Part shown: one piece after another, positions 45,015 through 53,663 of the stretch | Position numbering within the stretch: position 1 is the stretch's first letter | Layout of the letters: each line of letters starts with the position of its first letter | Program-made: the position numbers and the translations under genes | Origin: Streptomyces sp. JH14 | GTDB lineage: Bacteria; Actinomycetota; Actinomycetes; Streptomycetales; Streptomycetaceae | Assembly: GCF_029428675.1 (NCBI RefSeq) | Contig: NZ_JAJNEL010000001.1 | Coordinates: 2,356,001 to 2,420,000, forward strand | DNA length: 64,000 nt | Direction of reading: 5' to 3' | Notes under the pieces: model-generated | The model's input: only the letters and a program-made list of their open reading frames with translations | Told to the model about the DNA's origin: nothing | Databases searched by the model: none

Positions 45015-46345
45015 CTGCCGTATTCGACCCGGGCGCGGCGGCGGGACGAGCCACCGCCGCGATCCTCGACGACACTCTGCACGGCACGGCCCGTGGCATC
45101 GTGGTGGACTCCCCGCCGGGCGCGGGCAAGTCGACGCTCGTGGTGCGCGCCGCGCTCGAACTGGCGGCTGCCGGACGTCCGCTGATGGTGGTCGCGCAGA
45201 CCAACGCCCAGGTCGACGACCTGGTGGTCCGGCTGGCCGAGAAGGAACCGGGGCTTCCGGTCGGCCGGTTGCACAGCAACGACGCGGACCCGTACGACAA
45301 GGCCCTCGACGACCTGCCCCACGTACGGAAGTCGGCGAAGGCGGCGGACCTCGCGGGACTCGACGTCGTCATCTCCACGGCCGCCAAGTGGGCGCATGTG
45401 AAGAACGTCGAGCCGTGGGGGCACGCGATCGTCGACGAGGCGTACCAGATGCGCTCCGACGCGCTGCTGGCCGTCGCCGGACTCTTCGAACGGGCCCTGT
45501 TCGTCGGCGATCCGGGCCAGCTCGACCCGTTCTCGATCGTCGGCGCGGACCAGTGGGCGGGGCTGTCGTACGACCCGTCGGCGAGCGCGGTCTCGACCCT
45601 GCTGGCGCACAACCCACACCTGCCGCAGCACCGGCTGCCGGTGTCGTGGCGGCTGCCCGCCTCGGCCGCCCCCCTGGTCTCGGACGCCTTCTACCCATAC
45701 ACCCCGTTCCGCAGCGGCACCGACCACGGCGACCGGCGGCTGTCGTTCGGCGTCGCGTCGGACGGCTCCGCCCCGGACCGGGTGCTGGACCGGGCCGCAG
45801 AGTCCGGCTGGGGCCTGCTCGAGCTCCCCGCCCGGCACACCCCGCGCACGGATCCGGAGGCGGTGCGGGCGGTGGCCCAGGTGGTCCGCAGGCTGCTGGA
45901 CCGGGGCGGCGCGGCCATGAGCGAGCGCTCCCCCGAGCCCGCTGCGGTGACGGCGGACCGGGTCGCGGTCGGCACCGCCCACCGGGACCAGGCCGCGGCG
46001 GTACGGGCGGCGCTCGCGGAGCTCGGCGTGACGGGCGTCGCAGTGGACACGGCGAACCGGCTCCAGGGCCGCGAGTTCGATGTGACGGTGGTCCTGCACC
46101 CGCTGTCCGGCCGTCCGGACGCCACGGCGTTCCATCTGGAGACGGGCCGGCTGTGCGTACTGGCCTCCCGTCACCGCCACGCCTGCATCGTGGTCTGCCG
46201 CGAGGGTGTCGCCGACCTGCTGGACGAGCACCCGTCGACGGAACCGGTCCAGTTGGGCGTCACGGTGAAATTCCCCGACGGCTGGGAAGCGAACCATGCC
46301 GTGCTGTCGCATCTCGCGGAACACCGGGTGCGATGGGCACCGTGA
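45011..46345 (+). CDS. SF1B helicase of the Dna2/UPF1 type
   Basis: This is a 444-residue ATPase. Walker A is P-P-G-A-G-K-S-T with K40. Motif Ia is A-Q-T-N-A-Q-V-D-D. Motif II is V-D-E-A-Y with D142/E143. Motif III is G-D-P-G-Q-L-D-P with Q170. Motif IV is V-S-W-R-L-P near R214. Motif V is N-R-L-Q-G-R-E-F-D, and motif VI is A-S-R-H-R-H. These are UPF1/Dna2-type signatures. The protein is shorter than most relatives and lacks the N-terminal nuclease that Dna2 has. The start is GTG 45011 with GGAGG upstream, overlapping the previous stop. It should translocate on nucleic acid with the nuclease and the middle protein. Confidence 0.93.
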   Translation: MTAVFDPGAAAGRATAAILDDTLHGTARGIVVDSPPGAGKSTLVVRAALELAAAGRPLMVVAQTNAQVDDLVVRLAEKEPGLPVGRLHSNDADPYDKALDDLPHVRKSAKAADLAGLDVVISTAAKWAHVKNVEPWGHAIVDEAYQMRSDALLAVAGLFERALFVGDPGQLDPFSIVGADQWAGLSYDPSASAVSTLLAHNPHLPQHRLPVSWRLPASAAPLVSDAFYPYTPFRSGTDHGDRRLSFGVASDGSAPDRVLDRAAESGWGLLELPARHTPRTDPEAVRAVAQVVRRLLDRGGAAMSERSPEPAAVTADRVAVGTAHRDQAAAVRAALAELGVTGVAVDTANRLQGREFDVTVVLHPLSGRPDATAFHLETGRLCVLASRHRHACIVVCREGVADLLDEHPSTEPVQLGVTVKFPDGWEANHAVLSHLAEHRVRWAP

Positions 46346-46541
46346 TTCCGCCGGTTCCCTGACGTCCGTAACGTCCACGGGGTGCGGGCGATAGGCCACC
46401 GGAGGGGGCGTGCGTCGCGCCGGGGGGTGTCCCGGTGCGCGCCCCCCGCGCACGGGCCCCGCGCACCGCCCCGGAAGCGCTCTTGCGGCGCGTTGGACAA
46501 TGGAGGGTGGCCGTCGGGCCCACCGAAGGAGGAACAACCAC

Positions 46542-46883
46542 ATGGCACAACCCGAGCGGAACGAGCGGCAGCGGCTGCGCCCCGCGCCCCTGCTCTTCGA
46601 GCCGACGGCGGCGGTCGCCGACCCCGAGCACTTCTTCGACCTGGAGTCGATGGACGACCCGAGGGAGATGCTGGCCCGTGCCACCGAGCTGACGCTGGCA
46701 TTTCGTGCCGCGACCGACCGTGCGGTCGAGTTCCAGGCGATCGCCGCCGCACAGCTGGCCGATCCGCGCCGGTTCGACCGGCTGACGACGGCGGACATCG
46801 CGGAGCGCGCGGAGTGGACCGAGGACTACGCGAAGAAGATGGTCGAGTTCGGCCGGAGCCTGCTGGGTGGCGCGAGGCCGTGA
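46542..46883 (+). CDS. small conserved helical protein, unknown function
   Basis: This 113-residue protein has the ribosome binding site GAAGGAGG eight to twelve bases before the ATG. It is acidic and helical: F-F-D-L-E-S-M-D-D-P-R-E-M-L-A-R-A leads into two more helices. No membrane segment, signal or Cys is present. The family was not recognised. It begins 196 bp after the helicase stop with its own ribosome binding site, so it could be a separate transcript. Confidence 0.75.
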   Translation: MAQPERNERQRLRPAPLLFEPTAAVADPEHFFDLESMDDPREMLARATELTLAFRAATDRAVEFQAIAAAQLADPRRFDRLTTADIAERAEWTEDYAKKMVEFGRSLLGGARP

Positions 46884-47032
46884 CGCCGGAGCGTCCGGTC
46901 CCCGCCCGGAGCTGACTCCGGGGACAGCCGCTGGCATATGCCCGCGCGCAAGATACTCCCCTCCGCCCCGTCCTGTCCCGTTTTCCGGCAACTCCTGGAA
47001 TCCGGACCGTCACTCCCGGTAGACCAGTGCAC

Positions 47033-47797
47033 ATGACCGCATGGCTGCCAGACCACACGACCCTGCACCCCGGCACCGGGTCCCGCACGGGACCGGACAC
47101 CGGCCCCCGCCACGGTGTCGACGTCTTCGCCGCCGTGCGGGACCGGACCGGGCACCGTGACGAGAACCAGGCCGGGGACCGGGTCGCACAGGTCACCGCG
47201 GCAGGCGCCGCCTGGCTCGCCGGCGCCACGGCCTACCCACGCTCCACGCTCGCCCAGTGGACGGCCCACCCCGGCTCCCCCGGCGTACTGCCGTGCGGCA
47301 CGGCGTTCGACGTGGTCAATGTCCCCGTGCTCTTCGGCCGGCGGATGCTGGAGCACCTGTGGGCCGACGGGCCCGGTTCCGGGCCGGTCGCCACGCACCG
47401 CGGACGGATGCTGCTGTTCGCCGCCCCCGGTACCGCCCAGCGGCTGCCGTCCCTGCTCGACTGGGAGGAGTGGGGCAGCCGCCCCGGGCCGCGGGTGGGC
47501 GGGTCCCCCCTGCCGTCCCGGGGTCCGGACCGCTCCGCGGACAGGGTCCCGCCACTGCTCTGTCACGGCACCGGCGACGCGGTGACCGTCCCACCCCTGA
47601 CCTGTGGTTCCGCCGCGGCCGGGCCCCGCTGGGTGGTCGCCCCCGACACCCGTGACCCGTGGCTGCCGGGCCCCGACGTACTGCTCTGGGCCTGTGTGCG
47701 GGTGGCCCGCTCGGCGCCCATGTCGTCGGCCCGGATTTCGATTTTTCCTCCCGCCGATCAGGATGCTAATGTCTACGACGTCAGCAGGCGCCGCTAG
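47033..47797 (+). CDS. prim-pol-like protein of unknown function, ends inside a tRNA gene
   Basis: This is a 254-residue protein from ATG 47033 (GTG 47027 also in frame). The segment W-L-A-G-A-T-A-Y-P-R-S-T-L-A-Q-W and L-P-C-G-T-A-F-D-V-V-N-V-P is typical of the degenerate bifunctional primase/polymerase-like proteins of streptomycetes. A polymerase activity is not supported, since no acidic metal-binding motif is clear. The stop codon TAG (47795-47797) is inside the tRNA-Lys gene, 10 bp past its first base. Either the last codons overlap the tRNA or the true end was displaced when the tRNA arose there. Confidence 0.72.
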   Translation: MTAWLPDHTTLHPGTGSRTGPDTGPRHGVDVFAAVRDRTGHRDENQAGDRVAQVTAAGAAWLAGATAYPRSTLAQWTAHPGSPGVLPCGTAFDVVNVPVLFGRRMLEHLWADGPGSGPVATHRGRMLLFAAPGTAQRLPSLLDWEEWGSRPGPRVGGSPLPSRGPDRSADRVPPLLCHGTGDAVTVPPLTCGSAAAGPRWVVAPDTRDPWLPGPDVLLWACVRVARSAPMSSARISIFPPADQDANVYDVSRRR

Positions 47798-47861
47798 CTC
47801 AGTTGGTTAGAGCAGCTGACTCTTAATCAGCGGGTCCGGGGTTCGAGTCCCTGGCGGCGCA
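47788..47861 (+). tRNA. tRNA-Lys (anticodon CTT), copy 1
   Basis: Acceptor arms GCGCCGC (47788-47794) and GCGGCGC (47854-47860), D arm with GCTCAGTTGGTTAGAGC, anticodon loop CTCTTAA and T arm with GGTTCGAGTCC. The same 74-bp sequence occurs at 55788 and 61642. CCA is not encoded. Confidence 0.97.
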
Positions 47862-47867
47862 CCGACG

Positions 47868-47901
47868 GAAGAAGCCCCTCGCGCAAGCGGGGGGCTTCTT
47901 C
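47868..47901 (+). terminator. terminator after tRNA-Lys copy 1
   Basis: 11-bp arms gaagaagcccc (47868-47878) and ggggcttcttc (47891-47901), followed by a short T-containing stretch. Confidence 0.8.
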
Positions 47902-47926
47902 GTTTCCGGCATCGCCCGGGCCCGGC

Positions 47927-49168
47927 TCAGGTACCCGTGGTGATCCTGACCGTCCACGCGCCCGACGGCGTCCGGTCCGCGACTTCGATCCTCGTGTGCT
48001 CGCCGGGGATGGAGTACGTCTCACCGACCCGCAGCGGCGCGTCCGCGAGCGGCGGGTAGACCGACAGGTCCCAGCAGGCGTCGGTGTCGGGGTGCGTGTC
48101 GATGACCTGCACGGGTCCGTCGCCGGACGACGTCTCGCTGCGCACCCGGTAGATCAGCACGCCTTCGCTGCAGGTCGTCCGGTCGTTGCCGGTGGCGCTG
48201 CGGGCCTCCAGCGCCACCGCACTGTCCTCCCCGGTCCTGATCACCGCGAGCCGCGTGCCGATCGACGCGCCGGGCACCGGCACGGCGGCCATCGACTCCA
48301 GGGTGATGTTCGCGTTCTCCTGGATGCACGCCACCTGCCCGCGGTCCAGCCAGCCCAGTTTCCACTTGTGCCAGCCGAACAGATCCGGCGCGAGACCGAA
48401 CTGGCTGCCCATCACATCCCAGTCGCCGACGTAGGTGTCCCAGTCGCCCTTGCCGTCCGCCGGCCGGTGGTAGAGGTCCGGCAGATCGATGACGTGCCCG
48501 GTCTCGTGGGCCAGCACGTTCCGGTCCGGAGGGTGCTGTTCGAAGACGGTGACGACGCGCCGGATGTCCGTGCCGTCGGCATGCAGCGGCCTGTCGAAGT
48601 TGACGACCTTGGTCGCGTCGGAGTCGACGCCGGGGGCGTCCGGGTCGGCGACGAGATAGACGATGTCGTACTTCGAGAAGTCGACCTGGTCGTCGGCCAC
48701 GGAGATCGCGTCGCGCAGGTACTCGCTGCGCCGCCCGTCGTCCCAGTCACGCTTTATGCCGTACGAGGTGGAGCTCCGGGGCATCTGGATCCAGTCCGGC
48801 TGCGGATGCGGGCGCAGGATGAACTTCCCGTACGAGGCACGCCGGAAGAACCGGGTGGTGGCAGGGAAGTAGTCGGCGGCGAGCTCGGCGGGGGTGGTGA
48901 CCGGGTGCGCGTCCGGGAAGGACAGGAAGATCATGACCGCGTCGAGAGGATGGTCGGGACGCGGGTAGGCGTCGTTCCAGTTGCCCACACCCAACGAGTG
49001 GTGCGCCCCGGTCCGGGGCAGGGCGCACGGGCCGGCCGCACCCGTGGCGGCCACGGACGGACCCGCGACGAGGGAGATGGCGGCGAGCGACAGGAGCGCG
49101 ATCGCTCCGGCCAGGACGGCACGCGGACTCGGCCTCTCCAACCCGGCGAGTCTGCGCTGGCGCGGCAC
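47927..49168 (-). CDS. secreted M6-like metalloprotease
   Basis: This is a 413-residue secreted protein with a signal peptide (about 1-40, hydrophobic core A-I-A-L-L-S-L-A-A-I). The zinc site H221-E-T-G-H225 is followed by V-I-D-L-P-D-L-Y. It has the M6 immune-inhibitor-like fold, with V-M-G-S-Q on the C-terminal side. Two cysteine pairs may form disulfides. A role in extracellular proteolysis is likely. It converges on the tRNA-Lys copy 1 terminator. Confidence 0.87.
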   Translation of the reverse strand: MPRQRRLAGLERPSPRAVLAGAIALLSLAAISLVAGPSVAATGAAGPCALPRTGAHHSLGVGNWNDAYPRPDHPLDAVMIFLSFPDAHPVTTPAELAADYFPATTRFFRRASYGKFILRPHPQPDWIQMPRSSTSYGIKRDWDDGRRSEYLRDAISVADDQVDFSKYDIVYLVADPDAPGVDSDATKVVNFDRPLHADGTDIRRVVTVFEQHPPDRNVLAHETGHVIDLPDLYHRPADGKGDWDTYVGDWDVMGSQFGLAPDLFGWHKWKLGWLDRGQVACIQENANITLESMAAVPVPGASIGTRLAVIRTGEDSAVALEARSATGNDRTTCSEGVLIYRVRSETSSGDGPVQVIDTHPDTDACWDLSVYPPLADAPLRVGETYSIPGEHTRIEVADRTPSGAWTVRITTGT

Positions 49169-49453
49169 ATCAACCTCCGGGTGCGGGAATGCTGGTTATC
49201 ACCCACTTTGTGCCGGTTTTGCGTTATGCGCCCTGTTGTGCTGCACCACCCGTGTAAGCGAGCCGCAACCCGGGGACTTGTTCACGGACAGTCACAATCG
49301 ATCACCGCGGCAACGCAAGAGCGACCCTAGATCGACTGGAGAGAACAGAGCTGCACAGAAATAATCAATCGCGGGCAAACCGGATCGGCACGCGAATGGT
49401 CCATGCGGGGCGATCCAGGGGCCAGGAGCGGGCAGGGAGCTGGAACGGGCCGG
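49169..49453. other. promoter region between the metalloprotease and cdgA
   Basis: About 285 bp between divergent starts. It is relatively AT-rich near 49190-49390. BldD is known to bind upstream of cdgA in S. coelicolor, but no clear BldD palindrome could be assigned by eye. Confidence 0.4.
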
Positions 49454-51454
49454 ATGACAACCTCTATGCTTCACCACGCTTTCCTGCGTGGTTTCCGGTC
49501 CGACGACGGCACTCCGCGCGGCGGGCCCAGTCCGACCACATCTGTTCAGGACAGAACTGCACGGCGGGAGCGAGCGGTGAGCGGAACCTCCGAAGGGCCG
49601 AGGCCCGCGGCAGGCACAGCGCCCCCTACCGTGCGGCCGACGGTCACGGAGCGTCAGAGGGAGCGTGCCTCAGCGGGTGCGGCCGGGTACCGGGCCGACT
49701 ACCGGGCCGTCTTCCTGACCGCCGGCCTCCCGATGGCCGTCGTCGACCACGAAGGCCTCGTCCTCACCGCCAACGACGCCCTCGGCGCGCTGCTCGGCAC
49801 CGACCCCGCCGTGCTGGCCGCGCAGTCCGCGTCGGATCTGCTCGACGTCTCGTCGGACGGCCGCACCTGGCATGCGTACCGCGAGGTGCTGCGCGGGCGG
49901 CGTTCCCGGTTCCGCTGCACGCGCAGGCTCAAGCACCCGGACGGGCGCTCGCTGTGGGCCGAGATCACCGTCGTCCCGATGCCGGAGGCCGCGGGAGCGG
50001 GCGCGGCCCCTGCCCCGGGGCCGGGTCGCTCCCCCGTGCTGCTCTCCGTCGCCGACGTCAGCGACCGGCGCGAGCTGCAGAAGCGGCTGCACCATCTCCA
50101 GATGCACGATCCGGTGACCCGGCTCCCCAACCGGATGCTGTTCTTCGAACGGCTCTCGGCTGCCCTGCAGACCCCGCCGTACCGGGACGAAGACCCGCCG
50201 CGGCAGAGCCGGATCGGGCTCTGCTACCTCGACCTGGACGGTTTCAAGGCCGTCAACGACACGATGGGCCACCGGGTCGGCGACCGGCTGCTCGCCGCCG
50301 TCGCTTCCCGGCTCACCGACTGCGCCGAGCAGGAGAGCCTGCACCGTACCGGCGGTTCGCTCGTGGCGCGCCTCGGCGGAGACGAGTTCGCGATCCTCGT
50401 CGAGGAATCCGCCGGTGCGCAGCAACTGACCGATCTCGCCCGCGCGGTGCTCACCGCCCTGCAGAAGCCGTTCGACCTGGCCGGGCAGCGGCTCGCCGTA
50501 TCGGCGTCGATCGGGGTGGTGGAGCGCGCCGTGGCCGGCACCTCGGCAACCGGTCTGATGCAGGCCGCCGACACCACGCTCTACTGGGCGAAGGCGGACG
50601 GCAAGGCCCGCTGGACGCTCTTCGACCCCGAACGCAACGCGCACCGGATGACGCGGCAGGCGCTCTCGTCCACGCTCCGCCCCGCTGTCGAGCGCGGCGA
50701 GTTCACCATCGAGTACCAGCCGCTGGTCGGCATGGCCGACGGGGTCGTCCGCGGGGTGGAGGCCCTGGTCCGCTGGAACCACCCGCAATTCGGCATGCTC
50801 TCGCCGAACCGGTTCGTCGCGATCGCCGAGGAGGACGGCTCGATCGTCCAGCTCGGCCGGTGGGTGCTGCAGTCGGCCTGCCGCCAGGCCCGGCGCTGGC
50901 AGCTGGACCATCCGACCGAGCCGCCGCTGTTCATCAGCGTCAATGTGGCCGTACGGCAGGTCTGGGACTCCGACCTGGTGACCGATGTCGCGGAGATCCT
51001 CGCCGAGACCGGTCTCGCTCCGGGGCTGCTGCAGCTGGAACTGACCGAGTCCGCGGTGATGGGTTCGGCCGGCCGCCCGCTGGAGGCACTCCGGGAGCTC
51101 AGCGACATGGGTGTCCGGATCGCCATCGACGACTTCGGGACGGGTTACTCGAACCTTGCGTACCTGAGCCGATTGCCGGTGTCCGTACTCAAGCTGGACG
51201 GCTCGTTCGTCAAGGGGTTCCGCTACGAGGACGGCGCGCACCCCAGCCCCGCCGACGAGACGATCGTCGAGGCGATGGTGCAACTGGCGCACCGGCTGGG
51301 GCTGACCGTCACCGCGGAGTGCGTCGAGACGGCGGGCCAGGCGGAACGCCTGCGCCGGATCGGCTGCGACACGGGGCAGGGCTGGCTGTACTCACGGGCA
51401 GTGGCCCCGGAGCGCATCGCGGAACTGATCGGCACCAGCCCCCTGGCCGGCTGA
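49454..51454 (+). CDS. cdgA: CdgA, dual GGDEF-EAL c-di-GMP enzyme with PAS domain
   Basis: This is a 666-residue protein from ATG 49454 (ATG 49403 is in frame and gives 683). A disordered N terminus of about 75 residues precedes a PAS-like sensor (about 80-190). The GGDEF domain has an intact L-G-G-D-E-F at 308-312. The EAL domain has E436-A-L in G-V-E-A-L-V-R-W and D-D-F-G-T-G-Y-S-N. No membrane segment is present. Both motifs look catalytically competent, so cyclase and phosphodiesterase activities are possible. From memory, the neighbours match the S. coelicolor cdgA locus, a BldD target that affects sporulation. Confidence 0.92.
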   Translation: MTTSMLHHAFLRGFRSDDGTPRGGPSPTTSVQDRTARRERAVSGTSEGPRPAAGTAPPTVRPTVTERQRERASAGAAGYRADYRAVFLTAGLPMAVVDHEGLVLTANDALGALLGTDPAVLAAQSASDLLDVSSDGRTWHAYREVLRGRRSRFRCTRRLKHPDGRSLWAEITVVPMPEAAGAGAAPAPGPGRSPVLLSVADVSDRRELQKRLHHLQMHDPVTRLPNRMLFFERLSAALQTPPYRDEDPPRQSRIGLCYLDLDGFKAVNDTMGHRVGDRLLAAVASRLTDCAEQESLHRTGGSLVARLGGDEFAILVEESAGAQQLTDLARAVLTALQKPFDLAGQRLAVSASIGVVERAVAGTSATGLMQAADTTLYWAKADGKARWTLFDPERNAHRMTRQALSSTLRPAVERGEFTIEYQPLVGMADGVVRGVEALVRWNHPQFGMLSPNRFVAIAEEDGSIVQLGRWVLQSACRQARRWQLDHPTEPPLFISVNVAVRQVWDSDLVTDVAEILAETGLAPGLLQLELTESAVMGSAGRPLEALRELSDMGVRIAIDDFGTGYSNLAYLSRLPVSVLKLDGSFVKGFRYEDGAHPSPADETIVEAMVQLAHRLGLTVTAECVETAGQAERLRRIGCDTGQGWLYSRAVAPERIAELIGTSPLAG

Positions 51455-51579
51455 CCGGCACCCTACGGCCGCACCCCGGCCACGCCCGGCACACCTCAGC
51501 CCGCCCGGCGGTCGAGGCGCCTTGCGGTCCGTCCGACGCCTGGGGACGAGCCCGTCACGCGGACGGGCCCGCACCGCCC

Positions 51580-52653
51580 TCAGCCATCCAGCCCGTACGC
51601 ATCGGCGATCAGCTCGTAACTGCGCACCCGCGCCCCGCCACCGTGCGCATTGGCCGTGATCATCAGCTCGTCCGCCCCCGTCCGCTTGGCCAGATCGTTC
51701 AGCCCGGACCGGACCTCGTCCGCCGTGCCGTGGATGACGTTGCCGAGCCAGCTGTCGACGAACTCGCGCTCCATCGGGCTGAAGGAGTACGCCTCCGCCT
51801 CCTCCGGCGTCGGGATGAGACCGGGCCGGCCGGTGCGCAGACGGACCATCGACAGGGCGCCGGTCAGCACCTGACGGCGGGCCTCGCGCTCCTCGTCCGC
51901 GGCCAGGGCCGACACGCCGATCAGCGCGTACGGGGCGTCGAGCACCGCGGACGGCTTGAACGACTCCCGGTACAGGTCGAGCGCCGGAATGGTGTTCTGT
52001 GCGGAGAAGTGGTGGGCGAAGGCGAACGGCAGGCCGAGGACGCCCGCCAGCCGGGCGCTGAAGCCGGAGGAGCCGAGCAGCCAGATCGGCGGTCGGCCCG
52101 CGGGTCCCTGGACCGGACCCGGGACGGCGTGGATGCGGGAGTAGGGGTGGCCGTCGGGGAAGTCGTCGTCCAGGAACCGGGTCAGCTCGGCGAGCTGCTG
52201 CGGGAAGTCGTCGGCTCCCTCGTTCAGCCGGTCGGTACGGCGCAGCGCGGCGGCGGTCGCGCCGTCCGTGCCGGGCGCACGGCCGAGGCCCAGGTCGATG
52301 CGGCCGGGGGCCATGGCCTCCAGCGTGCCGAACTGTTCGGCGATGACGAGGGGGGCGTGGTTGGGCAGCATCACGCCCCCGGAGCCCAGCCGGATCCGCT
52401 CGGTGTGCGCGGTGAGGTGGGCCAGGATCACGGCCGGGGACGACGAGGCGACGCCCGGCATGGAGTGGTGTTCGGCGACCCAGAAACGGTGGTAGCCGCG
52501 GCGTTCGGCGAGTTGCGCGATGTCCACACTGGTGCGGAGCGCCTGGGTCGCGGTGCGCCCCTGGCCCACGCTCACCAGGTCGAGCACCGAGAGCGGCACG
52601 GGGGCGGTTCCTTCGGCCTTGCCGCGAATGTCGTCGCCTCGGTTCTTGTCCAC
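51580..52653 (-). CDS. LLM-class flavin-dependent oxidoreductase (luciferase-like)
   Basis: This 357-residue protein of the bacterial luciferase-like family shows [46 protein letters not shown] and W-L-L-G-S-S-G-F-S. The substrate is not predictable; it probably uses reduced FMN or F420. The GTG start at 52653 follows GGAGAGG. A closely spaced racemase-like gene in the same orientation lies upstream. Confidence 0.88.
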   Translation of the reverse strand: MDKNRGDDIRGKAEGTAPVPLSVLDLVSVGQGRTATQALRTSVDIAQLAERRGYHRFWVAEHHSMPGVASSSPAVILAHLTAHTERIRLGSGGVMLPNHAPLVIAEQFGTLEAMAPGRIDLGLGRAPGTDGATAAALRRTDRLNEGADDFPQQLAELTRFLDDDFPDGHPYSRIHAVPGPVQGPAGRPPIWLLGSSGFSARLAGVLGLPFAFAHHFSAQNTIPALDLYRESFKPSAVLDAPYALIGVSALAADEEREARRQVLTGALSMVRLRTGRPGLIPTPEEAEAYSFSPMEREFVDSWLGNVIHGTADEVRSGLNDLAKRTGADELMITANAHGGGARVRSYELIADAYGLDG

Positions 52654-52755
52654 GTGAAAGGCCTCTCCGGTGATGCGCTTACGTCCAGGGGGACGTAACA
52701 GGAGGTCGTCTCCGTTTATTCCCCGACGGCCGTACCGTGCGGCTGTTCCGGCCGG

Positions 52756-53499
52756 TCACTGCTCCACCGGAGCCGGCGGTGCTTCCCGGGTGGCGAAGAG
52801 TGCGCCCAGCTGCGGCGCCCAGGTACGGCGGCGAGCCAGCCGCAGGGCCTCGAACACCGTCACCTGATTGGCGGTGAGGACCGGTTTGCCGAGAAGTTGC
52901 TCAAGGTCACGGATGTGCGCGGCGGTGTGCAGGGCGGTGTCCGGCAGCAGTACCGCATCCGCGTCCGGGCGGTCCGCGGCGACCACGAGCTCCTTCAGCC
53001 GGTCCGGGCCCCACGCGGCGGCCTCGGCGGCGGAGGTGACATCGCCGCTGTGCGTGGCGACGACGTCGATGCCCGCGGTGGCCAGGAAGGTGCTGAAGAG
53101 CCGGGCGATCTCCTCCGGGTAGGTCGCGGCGACGCAGACGCGGGCGGCGCCCAGCGCCCGTACCGCCTGGACGAATCCGAGCGACGTGCTGGAGGCGGGC
53201 AGCCCTGCCGCCCGGGCCAGGGTGGTGGTCTGTCCGTGGGCGCCCTCCCAGCCGTACACGAAGCTCCCGCCGGTACTGGCCCAGACCACCGACTCGACGC
53301 CGGCCCGCCGCAGCTCCTCCAGCCCGGCGGCGAGGCGTTCGGGTTCGCCCAGCTGTCGCAGGGTGTCCGGGCGACGGTCGTCCTCGCCGGGGTCGGTGCG
53401 GTTCACGACCAGCCTGATGGTGGTGTCGAGGATGACCTCCATCCGCGGGAAGTCGTCCTCCGCGAAGTGACCCGGGTAGAGGAATCCGACGGTCGTCAT
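52756..53499 (-). CDS. Asp/Glu racemase-superfamily (maleate isomerase-like) protein lacking catalytic cysteines
   Basis: This 247-residue protein resembles maleate isomerase/arylmalonate decarboxylase (G-F-L-Y-P-G-H, V-V-W-A-S-T-G-G-S-F and D-A-V-L-L-P-D-T-A-L-H-T). In active relatives a catalytic Cys lies within the first of those two motifs (C-T-S-G-S-F) and a second within C-T-A-L. Here both positions are Ser and Asp. It may bind substrate with altered chemistry, or decarboxylate without a Cys. The ribosome binding site AGGAGGG is 6 bp before the ATG. The gene is divergent from the dehydrogenase gene that follows. Confidence 0.78.
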   Translation of the reverse strand: MTTVGFLYPGHFAEDDFPRMEVILDTTIRLVVNRTDPGEDDRRPDTLRQLGEPERLAAGLEELRRAGVESVVWASTGGSFVYGWEGAHGQTTTLARAAGLPASSTSLGFVQAVRALGAARVCVAATYPEEIARLFSTFLATAGIDVVATHSGDVTSAAEAAAWGPDRLKELVVAADRPDADAVLLPDTALHTAAHIRDLEQLLGKPVLTANQVTVFEALRLARRRTWAPQLGALFATREAPPAPVEQ

Positions 53500-53663
53500 G
53501 TTCGCCCTCCTGCACTGCTGGACCGCTGTACTGCTCCTTGCTGTCCCTCCCTGCCCAGTATTCCCCCCGGCAGCAGCCGCCGGCCTTCGCGTTGACGGAG
53601 CCGGGCCGGGGTGCGAGCGTGGTCAATCCGCCCATCTCAGACGCAGCGGAGCGACCGCCTCTC

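Noticed and set aside
46171..47229. Overlapping minus-strand frames around the small helical protein gene
   Set aside because: They overlap a plus-strand gene with a strong ribosome binding site.
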